Part shown: piece after piece, positions 9,413-17,460 of the stretch
Position numbering within the stretch: the stretch's first letter is position 1
How the letters are laid out: the number at the start of each line of letters is the position of its first letter
Assembly (NCBI RefSeq): GCF_009362785.1
Contig: NZ_WHNQ01000003.1
Location: 124,001-188,000, forward strand
DNA: 64,000 bases
Reading direction: 5' to 3'
Source of the DNA: Paraburkholderia atlantica
GTDB lineage: Bacteria > Pseudomonadota > Gammaproteobacteria > Burkholderiales > Burkholderiaceae
Program-made: the position numbers and the translations under genes
Notes under the pieces: generated by a model
Seen by the model: only the letters and a program-made list of their open reading frames with translations
Database searches by the model: none
Told to the model about the DNA's origin: nothing

Positions 9413-9427
9413 AAAAACTATATTTTA
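9413..9427 (+). promoter_or_regulatory. Shared operator-like motif, copy 1
   Basis: The 15-base sequence AAAAACTATATTTTA lies between the divergent flavin monooxygenase and LysR genes. It matches the sequence at 10478-10492 at 14 of 15 positions. Both copies sit in AT-rich islands of otherwise GC-rich DNA. I infer a regulator binding site or promoter element common to the two transcription units. Confidence 0.5.
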
Positions 9428-9435
9428 AAAATGCT

Positions 9436-9458
9436 TTGCATCGTTTTTCGCTATGCAA
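9436..9458. promoter_or_regulatory. LysR-box-like inverted repeat TTGCAT-N11-ATGCAA
   Basis: TTGCAT (9436-9441) and ATGCAA (9453-9458) are perfect inverted arms separated by 11 bases. This is the T-N11-A geometry expected of LysR-type regulator sites. It lies 49 bases upstream of the LysR gene start and 100 bases from the divergent monooxygenase start, the usual autoregulatory location. Its outer arm, GCTATGC, recurs at 10462-10468. Confidence 0.55.
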
Positions 9459-9459
9459 G

Positions 9460-9471
9460 CGACAATTGTCG
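9460..9471. promoter_or_regulatory. Perfect 12-base palindrome upstream of LysR gene
   Basis: CGACAATTGTCG is fully self-complementary. Its half GCGACAAT is repeated directly 14 bases later (9473-9480). It lies between the LysR box and the LysR start codon, so it may be a second binding site or autoregulation element. Function is inferred from position only. Confidence 0.35.
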
Positions 9472-9506
9472 AGCGACAATCGGTTCGACCGAACACGGAG
9501 CAACTG

Positions 9507-10430
9507 ATGGACGGCACTTCGATCCGCTACTCGTTGCGTCAGCTCAGGTATTTTGTCGTCACGGCCGAGACGCTTTCCTTCACCGCCGCGGCGAAGCGGC
9601 TGCACATCTCGCAGCCGTCTATCTCGACGTCGCTCGCGGATCTGGAAGAATCGTTCGGCGTCCAACTGTTCATCCGCCATCACGCGAGCGGGCTTTCGCT
9701 CACGCAACCGGGCCGCGATCTGCTAGGCCACGCTCGCAATCTGCTTCAGAACGCCGAAGAATTACAGCTGACCGCAACCGAAATCGACGGCGGCATGTCG
9801 GGCTCCATTTCGCTCGGCTGCATGGTGTCGCTGGCGCCGCCGCTGATGCCCGGCATCATCAGCCGCTTCGTGCAGGATTATTCGGCGATCACCTTCCGTA
9901 CGACGGAAGCGCATCAGGACACGCTTTTGAGCGGCCTGCACGACGGCTCGCTCGATATCGCGCTCACCTACAGCCTCGATATCACCGATGGAATCGCGTT
10001 TACCCCGCTGCTTTCGCTGCCACCGTATGTCATCCTGCCCAAAACACACAGGCTTGCACGGGCGCGCCACGTGTCGCTGGCCGATCTGCTGCCCGAGCCC
10101 TATGTGATGCTGGATCTTCCGCATAGCCGCGAGTACTTCTCCGCGCTGTTCGACGCGGTCGGCAGCCGCCCTACCGCGGCTTTCCGCTCGTCACAGCCTG
10201 AAGTGGTGCGTGGCATGGTCGCCAACGGCTTGGGTTACAGCATACTCAACTTCCCGCTGAAGTCGACCCGGACTGTGGACGGCGAAGACTTCGTGATTAA
10301 ACATTTCAGGGAAAGTGTCAATGCGACGACGCTTGGCATTGCGCTATCGGCCGCCGTCAAGCCGCGCGAGGTTGTGAAACGCTTTTCGGCATTCTGTGAA
10401 ACGTATATCCGGCGTCTGCACATCGGTTAG
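9507..10430 (+). CDS. LysR family transcriptional regulator of the amine-catabolism block
   Basis: This 307-residue DNA-binding regulator has an N-terminal winged helix-turn-helix (about residues 10-68, with LRYFVVTAETLSFTAAAKR and HISQPSISTSLADLE). A periplasmic-binding-like effector domain (about 95-300) follows. The start chosen is ATG 9507, preceded by CGGAG; the frame stays open to 9453, but that would overlap the palindrome. The gene diverges from the flavin monooxygenase operon and runs in the same direction as the Rieske gene. Motifs shared between its own upstream region and that of the Rieske gene make it the best candidate regulator of both. Confidence 0.92.
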   Translation: MDGTSIRYSLRQLRYFVVTAETLSFTAAAKRLHISQPSISTSLADLEESFGVQLFIRHHASGLSLTQPGRDLLGHARNLLQNAEELQLTATEIDGGMSGSISLGCMVSLAPPLMPGIISRFVQDYSAITFRTTEAHQDTLLSGLHDGSLDIALTYSLDITDGIAFTPLLSLPPYVILPKTHRLARARHVSLADLLPEPYVMLDLPHSREYFSALFDAVGSRPTAAFRSSQPEVVRGMVANGLGYSILNFPLKSTRTVDGEDFVIKHFRESVNATTLGIALSAAVKPREVVKRFSAFCETYIRRLHIG

Positions 10431-10449
10431 CAGCCCGGAAAGCTGCACT

Positions 10450-10468
10450 GCATAGGCATGAGCTATGC
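10450..10468. promoter_or_regulatory. Inverted repeat GCATAG-N7-CTATGC upstream of Rieske gene
   Basis: Arms GCATAG (10450-10455) and CTATGC (10463-10468) are perfect complements. A second palindrome, TTGCATGCAA, follows at 10470-10479. GCTATGC is also present upstream of the LysR gene, in the arm of the T-N11-A box. These look like binding sites for the adjacent LysR protein. Confidence 0.45.
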
Positions 10469-10477
10469 GTTGCATGC

Positions 10478-10492
10478 AAAAACAATATTTTA
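10478..10492 (+). promoter_or_regulatory. Shared operator-like motif, copy 2
   Basis: AAAAACAATATTTTA lies 62 bases upstream of the Rieske oxygenase start and matches the 9413-9427 copy at 14 of 15 bases. It is next to the inverted repeats described at 10450-10479. The same pairing of motifs occurs in both intergenic regions, which argues for common control. Confidence 0.5.
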
Positions 10493-10553
10493 CCTAGCAA
10501 TTTGGATTGTTAGATTGGTGCTCATCGGATGCAAACACTGATGGGGGGCCCCT

Positions 10554-11705
10554 ATGTCAGCCATGCTTCAGTCGACGGACACTGAGCTCGACATCGTTCA
10601 CGCGTTGCGCGAGAACTGCGAGCGTCCGTTCGAGGATGCACACGCGATGCCGCCGGCCGTCTACACGTCGGAGGCGTTTCTCGCGCTCGAACAGCGCGAC
10701 GTGTTTCGCAACGAGTGGTTGTGCGTGGGCCGCGCCAGCGCGCTGGCACAGACCGGCGATTACCTGACCGCGCAGATCGACGACCAGCCGGTGTTCGTGC
10801 TGCGCGATGCGAGCGGCGCGTTGCGCGCATTCTCGAATGTTTGCCTGCACCGGATGTCGGTCTTGCTCGAAGGGCGCGGCAACGTGCGCCGGATCGTGTG
10901 TCCGTATCACGCATGGAACTACACGCTCGATGGCTCGCTCGCGGGCGCGCCGTTGATGGATCAGCAGCCGGGCTTTTGCAAGGACCAATACAGGCTGCCT
11001 GCCGTGCGCTGCGAAACGTGGCAAGGGTGGATCTACGTCACGCTCAACGAGCACGCGCCTTCGGTGGAATCGCATCTGTCCGGGCTGACGCAGCTGATCG
11101 CGCCGTACGGCATGGGCAACTATGTCGAGACCTTCCACGAAGAGCACGTGTGGGACACCAACTGGAAGATCCTCGCGGAAAATTTCATGGAGAGCTACCA
11201 CCTGCCGATGCTGCATCGCGCAACGGTCGGACCGCACTCGAAGCTCGAAGAGATGGAATGTCCGCCGGGTTTGCCCGCGTTCAACTATCACTGGATCACC
11301 AAGGAAGCATCGCTGCCGATCGGCAACGCGCATCCCGCCAACACGCGTTTGCAAGGGCACTGGCGCCGCACCACCGCGCTGCTGGCGATCTACCCGACCC
11401 ACCTGATCACGCTGACGCCCGGCTACTTCTGGTATCTGATCCTGCAGCCGCGGGGCGTCGGTCGCGTGCATATCCGCTTCGGCGGGGGCCTCGCGCCGGA
11501 ATTCGTCGACGACCCACGCGCCGCCGATTACATGGCCACGCTGAAAACGCTGCTCGACGAGGTCAACGCCGAGGACCGGCGGGGCGTCGAGGCCGTGTTT
11601 CGCGGCGTGCACGCGCCACTCGCGAAGCCCGGCCATCTGAGCCCTCTCGAACGGCCGAATTACGACTTCGCCCGCTATCTGGCGGGGCGCGTGGGCGCGA
11701 CGTGA
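10554..11705 (+). CDS. Rieske non-haem iron oxygenase, alpha subunit
   Basis: This 383-residue catalytic subunit has a Rieske [2Fe-2S] domain with C97-x-H99 and C116-x2-H119. The mononuclear-iron motif is N210-FM-E213-SY-H216-x4-H221. The architecture and size fit the subgroup acting on quaternary or methylated amines (carnitine, betaine, stachydrine) or aromatic acids. The partner reductase is not encoded in the window, so electrons must come from elsewhere. GGGGGG precedes the ATG by a few bases. A polyamine-type ABC importer follows directly, which supports a cationic or amine substrate. The exact reaction, hydroxylation or demethylation, cannot be decided. Confidence 0.9.
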   Translation: MSAMLQSTDTELDIVHALRENCERPFEDAHAMPPAVYTSEAFLALEQRDVFRNEWLCVGRASALAQTGDYLTAQIDDQPVFVLRDASGALRAFSNVCLHRMSVLLEGRGNVRRIVCPYHAWNYTLDGSLAGAPLMDQQPGFCKDQYRLPAVRCETWQGWIYVTLNEHAPSVESHLSGLTQLIAPYGMGNYVETFHEEHVWDTNWKILAENFMESYHLPMLHRATVGPHSKLEEMECPPGLPAFNYHWITKEASLPIGNAHPANTRLQGHWRRTTALLAIYPTHLITLTPGYFWYLILQPRGVGRVHIRFGGGLAPEFVDDPRAADYMATLKTLLDEVNAEDRRGVEAVFRGVHAPLAKPGHLSPLERPNYDFARYLAGRVGAT

Positions 11706-11742
11706 TCCGCCGCCCGACGTAGCCCGCCAACACTCTGCCGAG

Positions 11743-12954
11743 ATGCCCATGTCAAGCCAACCATTTATCTCGTTCGACGGCGTCAGCAAGTCATACGACG
11801 GCGTGCATAGCGTCGTCGAGGGACTCGATCTCGACGTCCGGCACGGTGAATTCGTTTCGCTGCTGGGTCCGTCCGGCTCCGGCAAGACCACGACACTGAT
11901 GATGCTGGCGGGATTCGAATCGCCAACCCGCGGCGAAATCCGCCTCGCCGGCAAGCGTCTGGACGACAAGCCGCCGCATCGGCGCGATATCGGCATGGTG
12001 TTTCAGAACTATGCGCTGTTCCCGCACATGACAATTGCCGAGAACGTCGCGTTTCCGCTGTCCGTGCGCAAGGTGAGCCGCACCGAACAGAAAGCGCGCG
12101 TGACGCGCGTGCTCGACATGGTGGAGTTATCGCATCTGGCGGGGCGGCGTCCGTCGCAGCTATCGGGCGGCCAGCAGCAGCGTGTCGCGCTGGCCCGCGC
12201 GCTGGTCTTCGAGCCGAGCGTGGTGCTGATGGACGAGCCGCTCGGCGCGCTCGACAAGCGCCTGCGCGAAACCATGCAATACGAAATCATGCGGCTGCAT
12301 CGCGAGCTGTCGCTGACGATCGTCTACGTGACCCACGACCAGAACGAAGCACTGACGATGTCGGACCGCGTCGCCGTGTTTTCCGATGGACGCATCCAGC
12401 AGGCCGCCACGCCGACCGAACTCTATGAAAACGCGGCGAATGCATTCGTTGCCAATTTCGTCGGCGAGAACAACGGACTGACCGGCCGCGTCAATTCCGA
12501 CGGCGGGGAATGGGCCGCGATGCAGCTGGCCGACGGCAGCACGGTGCGCGGACGCCCTGGCGCCGGGCTCGCGTCAGGCGACGCGGCGATGCTGGCGCTG
12601 CGACCCGAGCGCGCGCACATCGCCGCGACGCCGGAAGCCGTGCAGGAAGCGACCCGGCAGAACATGAACGTCGTGCATGCGCTGGTCGAGGAACTCGTCT
12701 ACTGCGGCGATCATCATCGGGTGCATCTGAAGCTCGGCCATGGCGAAAGCATGGTCGTCAAGGTGCCGAACACACAGCACCATGATCTGCCCGCACTCGG
12801 CCGTCAGACCGCCGTGACCTGGCGATGCGACGACTGCAAGGTGCTGCCCGCGATGGCGGCCGCGCCGAAATCCTCCGCCGCGTCCGGCGGCGCCGACTAT
12901 TCCACTGTTGCCGTTCCCTCGTCCGCTTCGCCACTTATCGCAGGAGCCAACTAG
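11743..12954 (+). CDS. Polyamine/iron-type ABC transporter ATP-binding protein (PotA family)
   Basis: This 403-residue ATPase has Walker A GPSGSGKTT (about residue 43), the signature LSGGQQQRVALARAL (about 142), Walker B VVLMDEPLGALDK and the switch histidine in YVTHDQNEAL. A C-terminal TOBE/OB regulatory domain begins after about residue 240. An ATG at 11749 is an equally possible start. The gene follows the Rieske gene by 37 bases and precedes the binding protein by 2, forming one operon. The last 30 residues are alanine/serine-rich and look like an unstructured tail. Confidence 0.92.
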   Translation: MPMSSQPFISFDGVSKSYDGVHSVVEGLDLDVRHGEFVSLLGPSGSGKTTTLMMLAGFESPTRGEIRLAGKRLDDKPPHRRDIGMVFQNYALFPHMTIAENVAFPLSVRKVSRTEQKARVTRVLDMVELSHLAGRRPSQLSGGQQQRVALARALVFEPSVVLMDEPLGALDKRLRETMQYEIMRLHRELSLTIVYVTHDQNEALTMSDRVAVFSDGRIQQAATPTELYENAANAFVANFVGENNGLTGRVNSDGGEWAAMQLADGSTVRGRPGAGLASGDAAMLALRPERAHIAATPEAVQEATRQNMNVVHALVEELVYCGDHHRVHLKLGHGESMVVKVPNTQHHDLPALGRQTAVTWRCDDCKVLPAMAAAPKSSAASGGADYSTVAVPSSASPLIAGAN

Positions 12955-12956
12955 AA

Positions 12957-14012
12957 ATGAAGACCACGTTCTCGTCATTCCGGACCACCCTCGGGGCATG
13001 CGCGCTCGGGCTGTTTGCCACAGCCACGGTTCACGCGGCCGATACGATTTCCGTCGTCACCTTCGGCGGTGCGTATGAAGCGGCCGCGAAAAAAGCATGG
13101 TTCGAACCGTTCACCGCGAAGACCGGCAACCAGTTCTCCACCGAGTCCTACGATGGCGGCCTCGCCAAGCTGCAGGCAATGGAACAGTCGAAAAACCCGA
13201 CCTGGGATCTGATCGACCTCGAAACCAACGACGCGATCACCGCCTGCGACGAAGGCCTGATCGCCAAGTTCGACAAAAAAGCCCTCGGCAACACCAGCGA
13301 CTTCCTGCCGGGCTCGATCAGTGATTGCGCCGTCAGCGCGATGGTGTGGTCCACCGTCTATGCGTACGACAGCAGCAAGCTGAAAACCGCGCCGACCACC
13401 ATCAACGATTTCTTCGACCTGAACAAGTACCCCGGCAAGCGCGGCATGCGCAAGTCGCCGAAGGTCGCGATGGAATGGGCGCTGATCGCCGATGGCGTGG
13501 CGCCCAAGGACGTCTACAAGACGCTCTCCACGCCGGCCGGCGTCGACCGCGCGTTCAAGAAGCTCGACACGATCAAGCCGAGCATCGTCTGGTGGGAGGC
13601 GGGTGCGCAGGCGCCACAGCTGCTCGCCGATGGTGCGGTCGTGATGACGCAGGCGTACAACGGCCGCATCGACGACGCGGTGCACAAGGACAAGAAGCCC
13701 TTCAAGATCGTCTGGGATGCGCAGGTGTACGACTACGAATGGTGGGCGGTGGTCAACGGCGCGAAGCATGCCGACGCGGCGCAGAAGTTCATCATCGCGT
13801 CCTCGACGCCGCAGGCCTATGCGGACCTGTCGAAGTACATCGCGTATGCGCCGCCGCGCAAGGACGCCATTCCGCTGATCGACAAGGCGCGTCTGAACGA
13901 TCTGCCGACGGCGCCGGAGAACTTCAAGCGTCCGCTGCAAATCAACGCGACGTTCTGGGCCGACAACGCGGATGCGATCAACAAGCGATTCCAGAACTGG
14001 CTCACGCAGTAA
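12957..14012 (+). CDS. Polyamine-type ABC transporter substrate-binding protein
   Basis: This 351-residue periplasmic binding protein of the PotD/PotF class has a typical signal peptide with cleavage after about residue 27 (TVHA-ADT). The mature start, ISVVTFGGAYEAA, is the family opening strand. The PotD-like ligand-cleft region includes VWSTVYAYDSSKL. ATG 12957 is supported by GGAG eight bases upstream; the longer frame from 12825 lies inside the ATPase gene. The ligand may be a polyamine, another cationic amine or an iron chelate; the operon context favours an amine. Confidence 0.92.
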   Translation: MKTTFSSFRTTLGACALGLFATATVHAADTISVVTFGGAYEAAAKKAWFEPFTAKTGNQFSTESYDGGLAKLQAMEQSKNPTWDLIDLETNDAITACDEGLIAKFDKKALGNTSDFLPGSISDCAVSAMVWSTVYAYDSSKLKTAPTTINDFFDLNKYPGKRGMRKSPKVAMEWALIADGVAPKDVYKTLSTPAGVDRAFKKLDTIKPSIVWWEAGAQAPQLLADGAVVMTQAYNGRIDDAVHKDKKPFKIVWDAQVYDYEWWAVVNGAKHADAAQKFIIASSTPQAYADLSKYIAYAPPRKDAIPLIDKARLNDLPTAPENFKRPLQINATFWADNADAINKRFQNWLTQ

Positions 14013-14051
14013 CGCCGGATCGTACGAACGTCACCCGAGAGATCGAGCACG

Positions 14052-15308
14052 ATGAACACGCCGCTGCCATCCACCGCCCCGTTCGGCCGCGGCCCGCAGG
14101 CCGCGAACCGCGAGTCGTTCCGGGCTGCGCGCCGCAAAGCCGCGATGCGCGCATTGCTGCTGGCTTTGCCGTTGCTGATCTTTCTGCTGGTGACGTTCGT
14201 CGCACCGATCGCAAGCCTGCTCGCGCGCAGTGTGCGAAACCCTGAAGTGCGCACCGGTATGCCGCAGTTGAGCGCAGCACTGGCCGGATGGGACGGCGCG
14301 GGCTTGCCCGGCGAACCGGCCTTCGCCGCCCTCGCGCACGATCTGAAGGACGCCAGCGAATCCGGCCAGCTCGGCAATATCGCGCGGCGCATGAACTTCT
14401 ATCAACCGGAGTTCCGCAGCCTGCTGTTCAAGACGGCGCGTGCCACACGTTCGGAAACGCCCGCGCAATGGAAACCCGCGCTGATCGATCTCGATGAACG
14501 CTGGAACACGCCGGAAACCTGGCGTCTGCTCAGGCGTGCGTCGATCTCGCCCACCCCCGACTATTTGCTGAACGCCGTCGACGCGCAAGTCGCGCCTGAC
14601 GGCTCGGTGACGTCCGTCGCGGCGGACAGTGCCATCTTCCGCGCGGCCTTCGGGCGCACGGTCACCATCAGTGCGACGGTCACGCTGCTGTGCCTGGTGC
14701 TGGGCTACCCGGTGGCGTATCTGCTCGCGACGCTGCCGGAGAACCAGAGCAACCGGCTGATTCTGTTCGTGATCGTGCCGTTCTGGACCTCGCTGCTGGT
14801 GCGCACCACCGCGTGGTATGTGCTGCTGCAACCCGGTGGCGTGATCAATAGCGCGTTGCTCCGCTTCGGCATCATCAATCATCCGCTGCCGCTGATTTTC
14901 AATCGCACGGGTGTGCTGATCGGCATGACGCACATCCTGCTGCCCTACATGATCCTCGCGATCTTTTCGGTCATGAAAGGCGTCCCGTCCGTTTACATGC
15001 GCGCGGCGAAATCGCTCGGCGCGCATCCGGCCGTGGCCTTCGTGCGCGTCTATATTCCGCAGACGCTGCCGGGTGTCGGCGCGGGATGTTTTCTCGTGTT
15101 CGTGCTCGCGCTCGGTTATTACATCACCCCCGCCCTGCTAGGCGGCGCCGGCGACGAAATGATCAGCCAGCTGATCGCGTCGCAGACCAACGATCAGCTC
15201 AACTGGGGACTCGCGGGTGCGCTGTCGTGCTATCTGATCGCATTTACAGCGGTGTTCTATTTCATCTTCAACCGGCTGGTCGGTATCGACCGCTTGCGCT
15301 TCGGCTAG
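14052..15308 (+). CDS. Polyamine-type ABC transporter permease (PotB/PotH type)
   Basis: This 418-residue inner-membrane permease has the EAA-like loop (RAAKSLGAHPAVAFVRVYIPQ) near residue 320, which contacts the ATPase. It differs from a standard PotB of about 285 residues in having roughly 120 extra residues after the first helix (about 60-190), rich in charged residues and predicted periplasmic. Several Burkholderia permeases of this subgroup share such an insertion. It probably pairs with the next permease. Confidence 0.9.
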   Translation: MNTPLPSTAPFGRGPQAANRESFRAARRKAAMRALLLALPLLIFLLVTFVAPIASLLARSVRNPEVRTGMPQLSAALAGWDGAGLPGEPAFAALAHDLKDASESGQLGNIARRMNFYQPEFRSLLFKTARATRSETPAQWKPALIDLDERWNTPETWRLLRRASISPTPDYLLNAVDAQVAPDGSVTSVAADSAIFRAAFGRTVTISATVTLLCLVLGYPVAYLLATLPENQSNRLILFVIVPFWTSLLVRTTAWYVLLQPGGVINSALLRFGIINHPLPLIFNRTGVLIGMTHILLPYMILAIFSVMKGVPSVYMRAAKSLGAHPAVAFVRVYIPQTLPGVGAGCFLVFVLALGYYITPALLGGAGDEMISQLIASQTNDQLNWGLAGALSCYLIAFTAVFYFIFNRLVGIDRLRFG

Positions 15309-15374
15309 CGCGCCGCGCAAGCGCCGCCAGGTAGTTGGCGCTCATTCGGATAGTTGATCAACAGGCAGACTCAG

Positions 15375-16202
15375 ATGAAAGACGCACGAACCCGGCTAGT
15401 CTCGGAACGCATCGCGGGCGCGGGACTACGCGTGCATTGCGCGCTGATTTTCTTTTTCCTCGTCGCGCCGATCCTCGCAATCGTGCCGCTGTCGTTCAAC
15501 TCCGGCTCGTTCTTCTCGTACCCGATGCAAGGCTTCTCGCTGCGCTGGTACGCACAGGCGCTGAGTTCGCCGGACTGGCAACGCGCGTTTGCCAACAGCA
15601 TCGGCATCGGCGCGGCGTCGACGCTGATCGCGACGGTGCTCGGCACGCTGGCCGCGCTCGGCTTGAGCCGCGCGCAGTTCCCTTACCGCTCCATCATCAT
15701 GCCGATCCTCGTGTCGCCGATGATCGTGCCGATCGTCGTCGTCGCGGCGGGGTTTTATCTGGTCTTCTCGCCGCTCGGGCTGGTCAATTCGTATACCGGC
15801 GTCGTGCTTGCGCATGCCGCGCTCGGTACGCCCTTCGTGGTGATCACCGTGACGGCTTCGCTGCTGTCGTTCGATCAAAGCCTGCTTCGCGCTGCGTCGG
15901 GTTTGGGCGCGCAGCCGTGGGTCGCGTTTCGTCGCGTCACCCTCCCGCTGATCACGCCCGCCGTCGCAACGGGCAGCGTGTTCGCATTCGCGACGTCGTT
16001 CGACGAAGTGATCGTCATTCTGTTCATTGGCGGCCCCGCGCAGCGCACCGTGCCTCGGCAGATGTGGAGCGGCATCCGTGACCAGATCGACCCGTCGATC
16101 CTCGCCGTGGCCACACTGCTGATGGCGTTCGCGATCGCCCTGTTCGCCTGCATGAACTGGCTGCGCAAGCGCGCGGCCGCGGCTAGCCGCTCGTTTGCCT
16201 GA
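15375..16202 (+). CDS. Polyamine-type ABC transporter permease (PotC/PotI type)
   Basis: This 275-residue permease has about six helices and the EAA loop RAASGLGAQPWVAFRRVTLP near residue 185. The start ATG 15375 is preferred for length and context; an in-frame ATG at 15354 is possible. It completes a full importer (ATPase, binding protein, two permeases) downstream of the Rieske oxygenase. The operon ends here, and more than 200 non-coding bases follow. Confidence 0.92.
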   Translation: MKDARTRLVSERIAGAGLRVHCALIFFFLVAPILAIVPLSFNSGSFFSYPMQGFSLRWYAQALSSPDWQRAFANSIGIGAASTLIATVLGTLAALGLSRAQFPYRSIIMPILVSPMIVPIVVVAAGFYLVFSPLGLVNSYTGVVLAHAALGTPFVVITVTASLLSFDQSLLRAASGLGAQPWVAFRRVTLPLITPAVATGSVFAFATSFDEVIVILFIGGPAQRTVPRQMWSGIRDQIDPSILAVATLLMAFAIALFACMNWLRKRAAAASRSFA

Positions 16203-16434
16203 GCCGACTGTTGCGCCAGTGTAATAGCGTGGACATGCGACTTGATGGCTTCCCTCTGAGCGTCGAGCGTTGCTAGCCTCTTTGCGGCGAAGCCGGAACG
16301 CCTGGCGTGGCGGCCCTTGACAGTTAGTTGCAGTTTTATGAAGAAAAATATTGAGCGCGTGAGTGCGTGGCGATATGCTTCGCATCGCCGCTAAACCACA
16401 TGCAACGACCGAGGGTCGCGAAGGAAACGACAAC

Positions 16435-16884
16435 ATGCGATTGCGACGCATCACCGCACGACGCTCACCCGTGCATGGCATGGGATTGTTCGCGCTGCAG
16501 CCGATCGCCGCGGGCGAACGGGTCATCGAGTACAAGGGGGAAGTGACCAGCTGGCGGCGCGCCGCCGCCCGTCAGCGAGCCGACGCTGGCCACACGTTCG
16601 TGTTCGGGCTGTCCAACGGACGAGTGATCGACGGCAGCCGCGGCGGCAACAGCGCCCGCTACCTGAACCATGCATGCGCGCCCAACTGCGAGGCCATCGA
16701 GACGGGCGACCGGGTGTTCATCCATGCGCTCGCCACGATCGCTCCCGGGGAGGAGCTTTTCATCAACTACGGTCTGTCAGTGGACGGTGCGGTCACCGAC
16801 GACATTCGCGCCCAGTACGCGTGTCATTGCGGCGCGCCGGCATGTCGTCGAACCATGCTGGGAATCGGCGGGCAGTCGTTGTAG
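16435..16884 (+). CDS. SET domain-containing protein (lysine methyltransferase fold)
   Basis: This 149-residue protein consists almost entirely of a SET domain. Visible elements are the N-terminal HGMGLFA strand, the SAM-site pseudoknot RYLNHACAPNCEA (about residues 80-92), EELFINYG, and a post-SET-like cysteine cluster CHCGAPACRR at the end. SET enzymes transfer methyl groups from SAM to protein lysines. Small bacterial SET proteins occur sporadically, and their targets are mostly unknown. GAAGGAAACGAC precedes the ATG. A TTGACA hexamer at 16317-16322 may be part of the promoter, but I see no matching -10 at good spacing. Confidence 0.88.
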   Translation: MRLRRITARRSPVHGMGLFALQPIAAGERVIEYKGEVTSWRRAAARQRADAGHTFVFGLSNGRVIDGSRGGNSARYLNHACAPNCEAIETGDRVFIHALATIAPGEELFINYGLSVDGAVTDDIRAQYACHCGAPACRRTMLGIGGQSL

Positions 16885-16895
16885 CGCCGCGCGCC

Positions 16896-17369
16896 TTTCA
16901 TCGTTTTGCACGCCATTGGAAAGGCAAGTTTTCCGCCCCGGTGCTGGGCAGAAAGACTGCGAAATCCTGGTTGCGAACGTCGGACCTTGCGCAGCCAACC
17001 GATCTCGACGCGCTGCTGGTACCCGGCTTCTGGGCGGAATCGCCGGAGCATGTGCAAAGCGTCGTGGGAGCGAATGACCGGCTGGTCGCGATGCTCGCGC
17101 GCCTACCGAAAACCACGCTTGTGTGGAGCTATTGCACCGGGGTGTGCCTGCTCGCCGCGGCGGGCAAACTGAATCGGCAACCCGCGACCGTGACCTGGTG
17201 GAAAATCAAGCTGGATCAGGTCAGCGAACGGCTCATCATGACGTCCGCACCCGCAAGCACCATCAGCGCGGAACTTGGATTCAGCAGCGACTCGGGTATG
17301 CGAAGAATGTTCAAGGATCTGACGGCGCTGACGCCCTCGCAGTATCGCAAGATGTTCGGCCGGAGCTGA
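16896..17369 (+). pseudogene. Deleted GlxA-type (DJ-1/PfpI plus AraC) transcriptional regulator
   Basis: The frame carries the middle of a DJ-1/PfpI-like domain, including LDALLVPGFWAES and the nucleophile-elbow-like VWSYCTGVCLLAAAG. It then jumps, near base 17200, straight into the second helix-turn-helix of an AraC domain (ISAELGFSSDSGMRRMFKDL, then PSQYRKMFG). The roughly 130-170 residues that normally lie between are absent, as is a normal N-terminus. The frame runs back into the SET gene without its own start. An intact GlxA regulator is about 320 residues. I conclude it is a non-functional remnant with an in-frame internal deletion. Confidence 0.75.
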
Positions 17370-17460
17370 CTGCCTCGGCGGTCTAGTCGACGACGTGACA
17401 TAGATCGTTGAAAATACGCACTCAAAGCCACCAATAGCAAAAAACCGAAGGAAGGTAACA

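Noticed and set aside
10557..11996. Minus-strand frame of 479 codons opposite the Rieske gene
   Set aside because: Arg/His/Gln-rich translation with no domain; it is the codon-bias shadow of the Rieske and ATPase genes, which have full motifs on the plus strand.
16317..16352. TTGACA upstream of the SET gene as a full promoter
   Set aside because: No -10 hexamer at 16-18 bases; AT-rich hexamers lie at the wrong spacing.
15426..16535. Minus-strand frame of 369 codons opposite the second polyamine permease
   Set aside because: No motif; overlaps the intact permease, the intergenic gap and the SET gene start.
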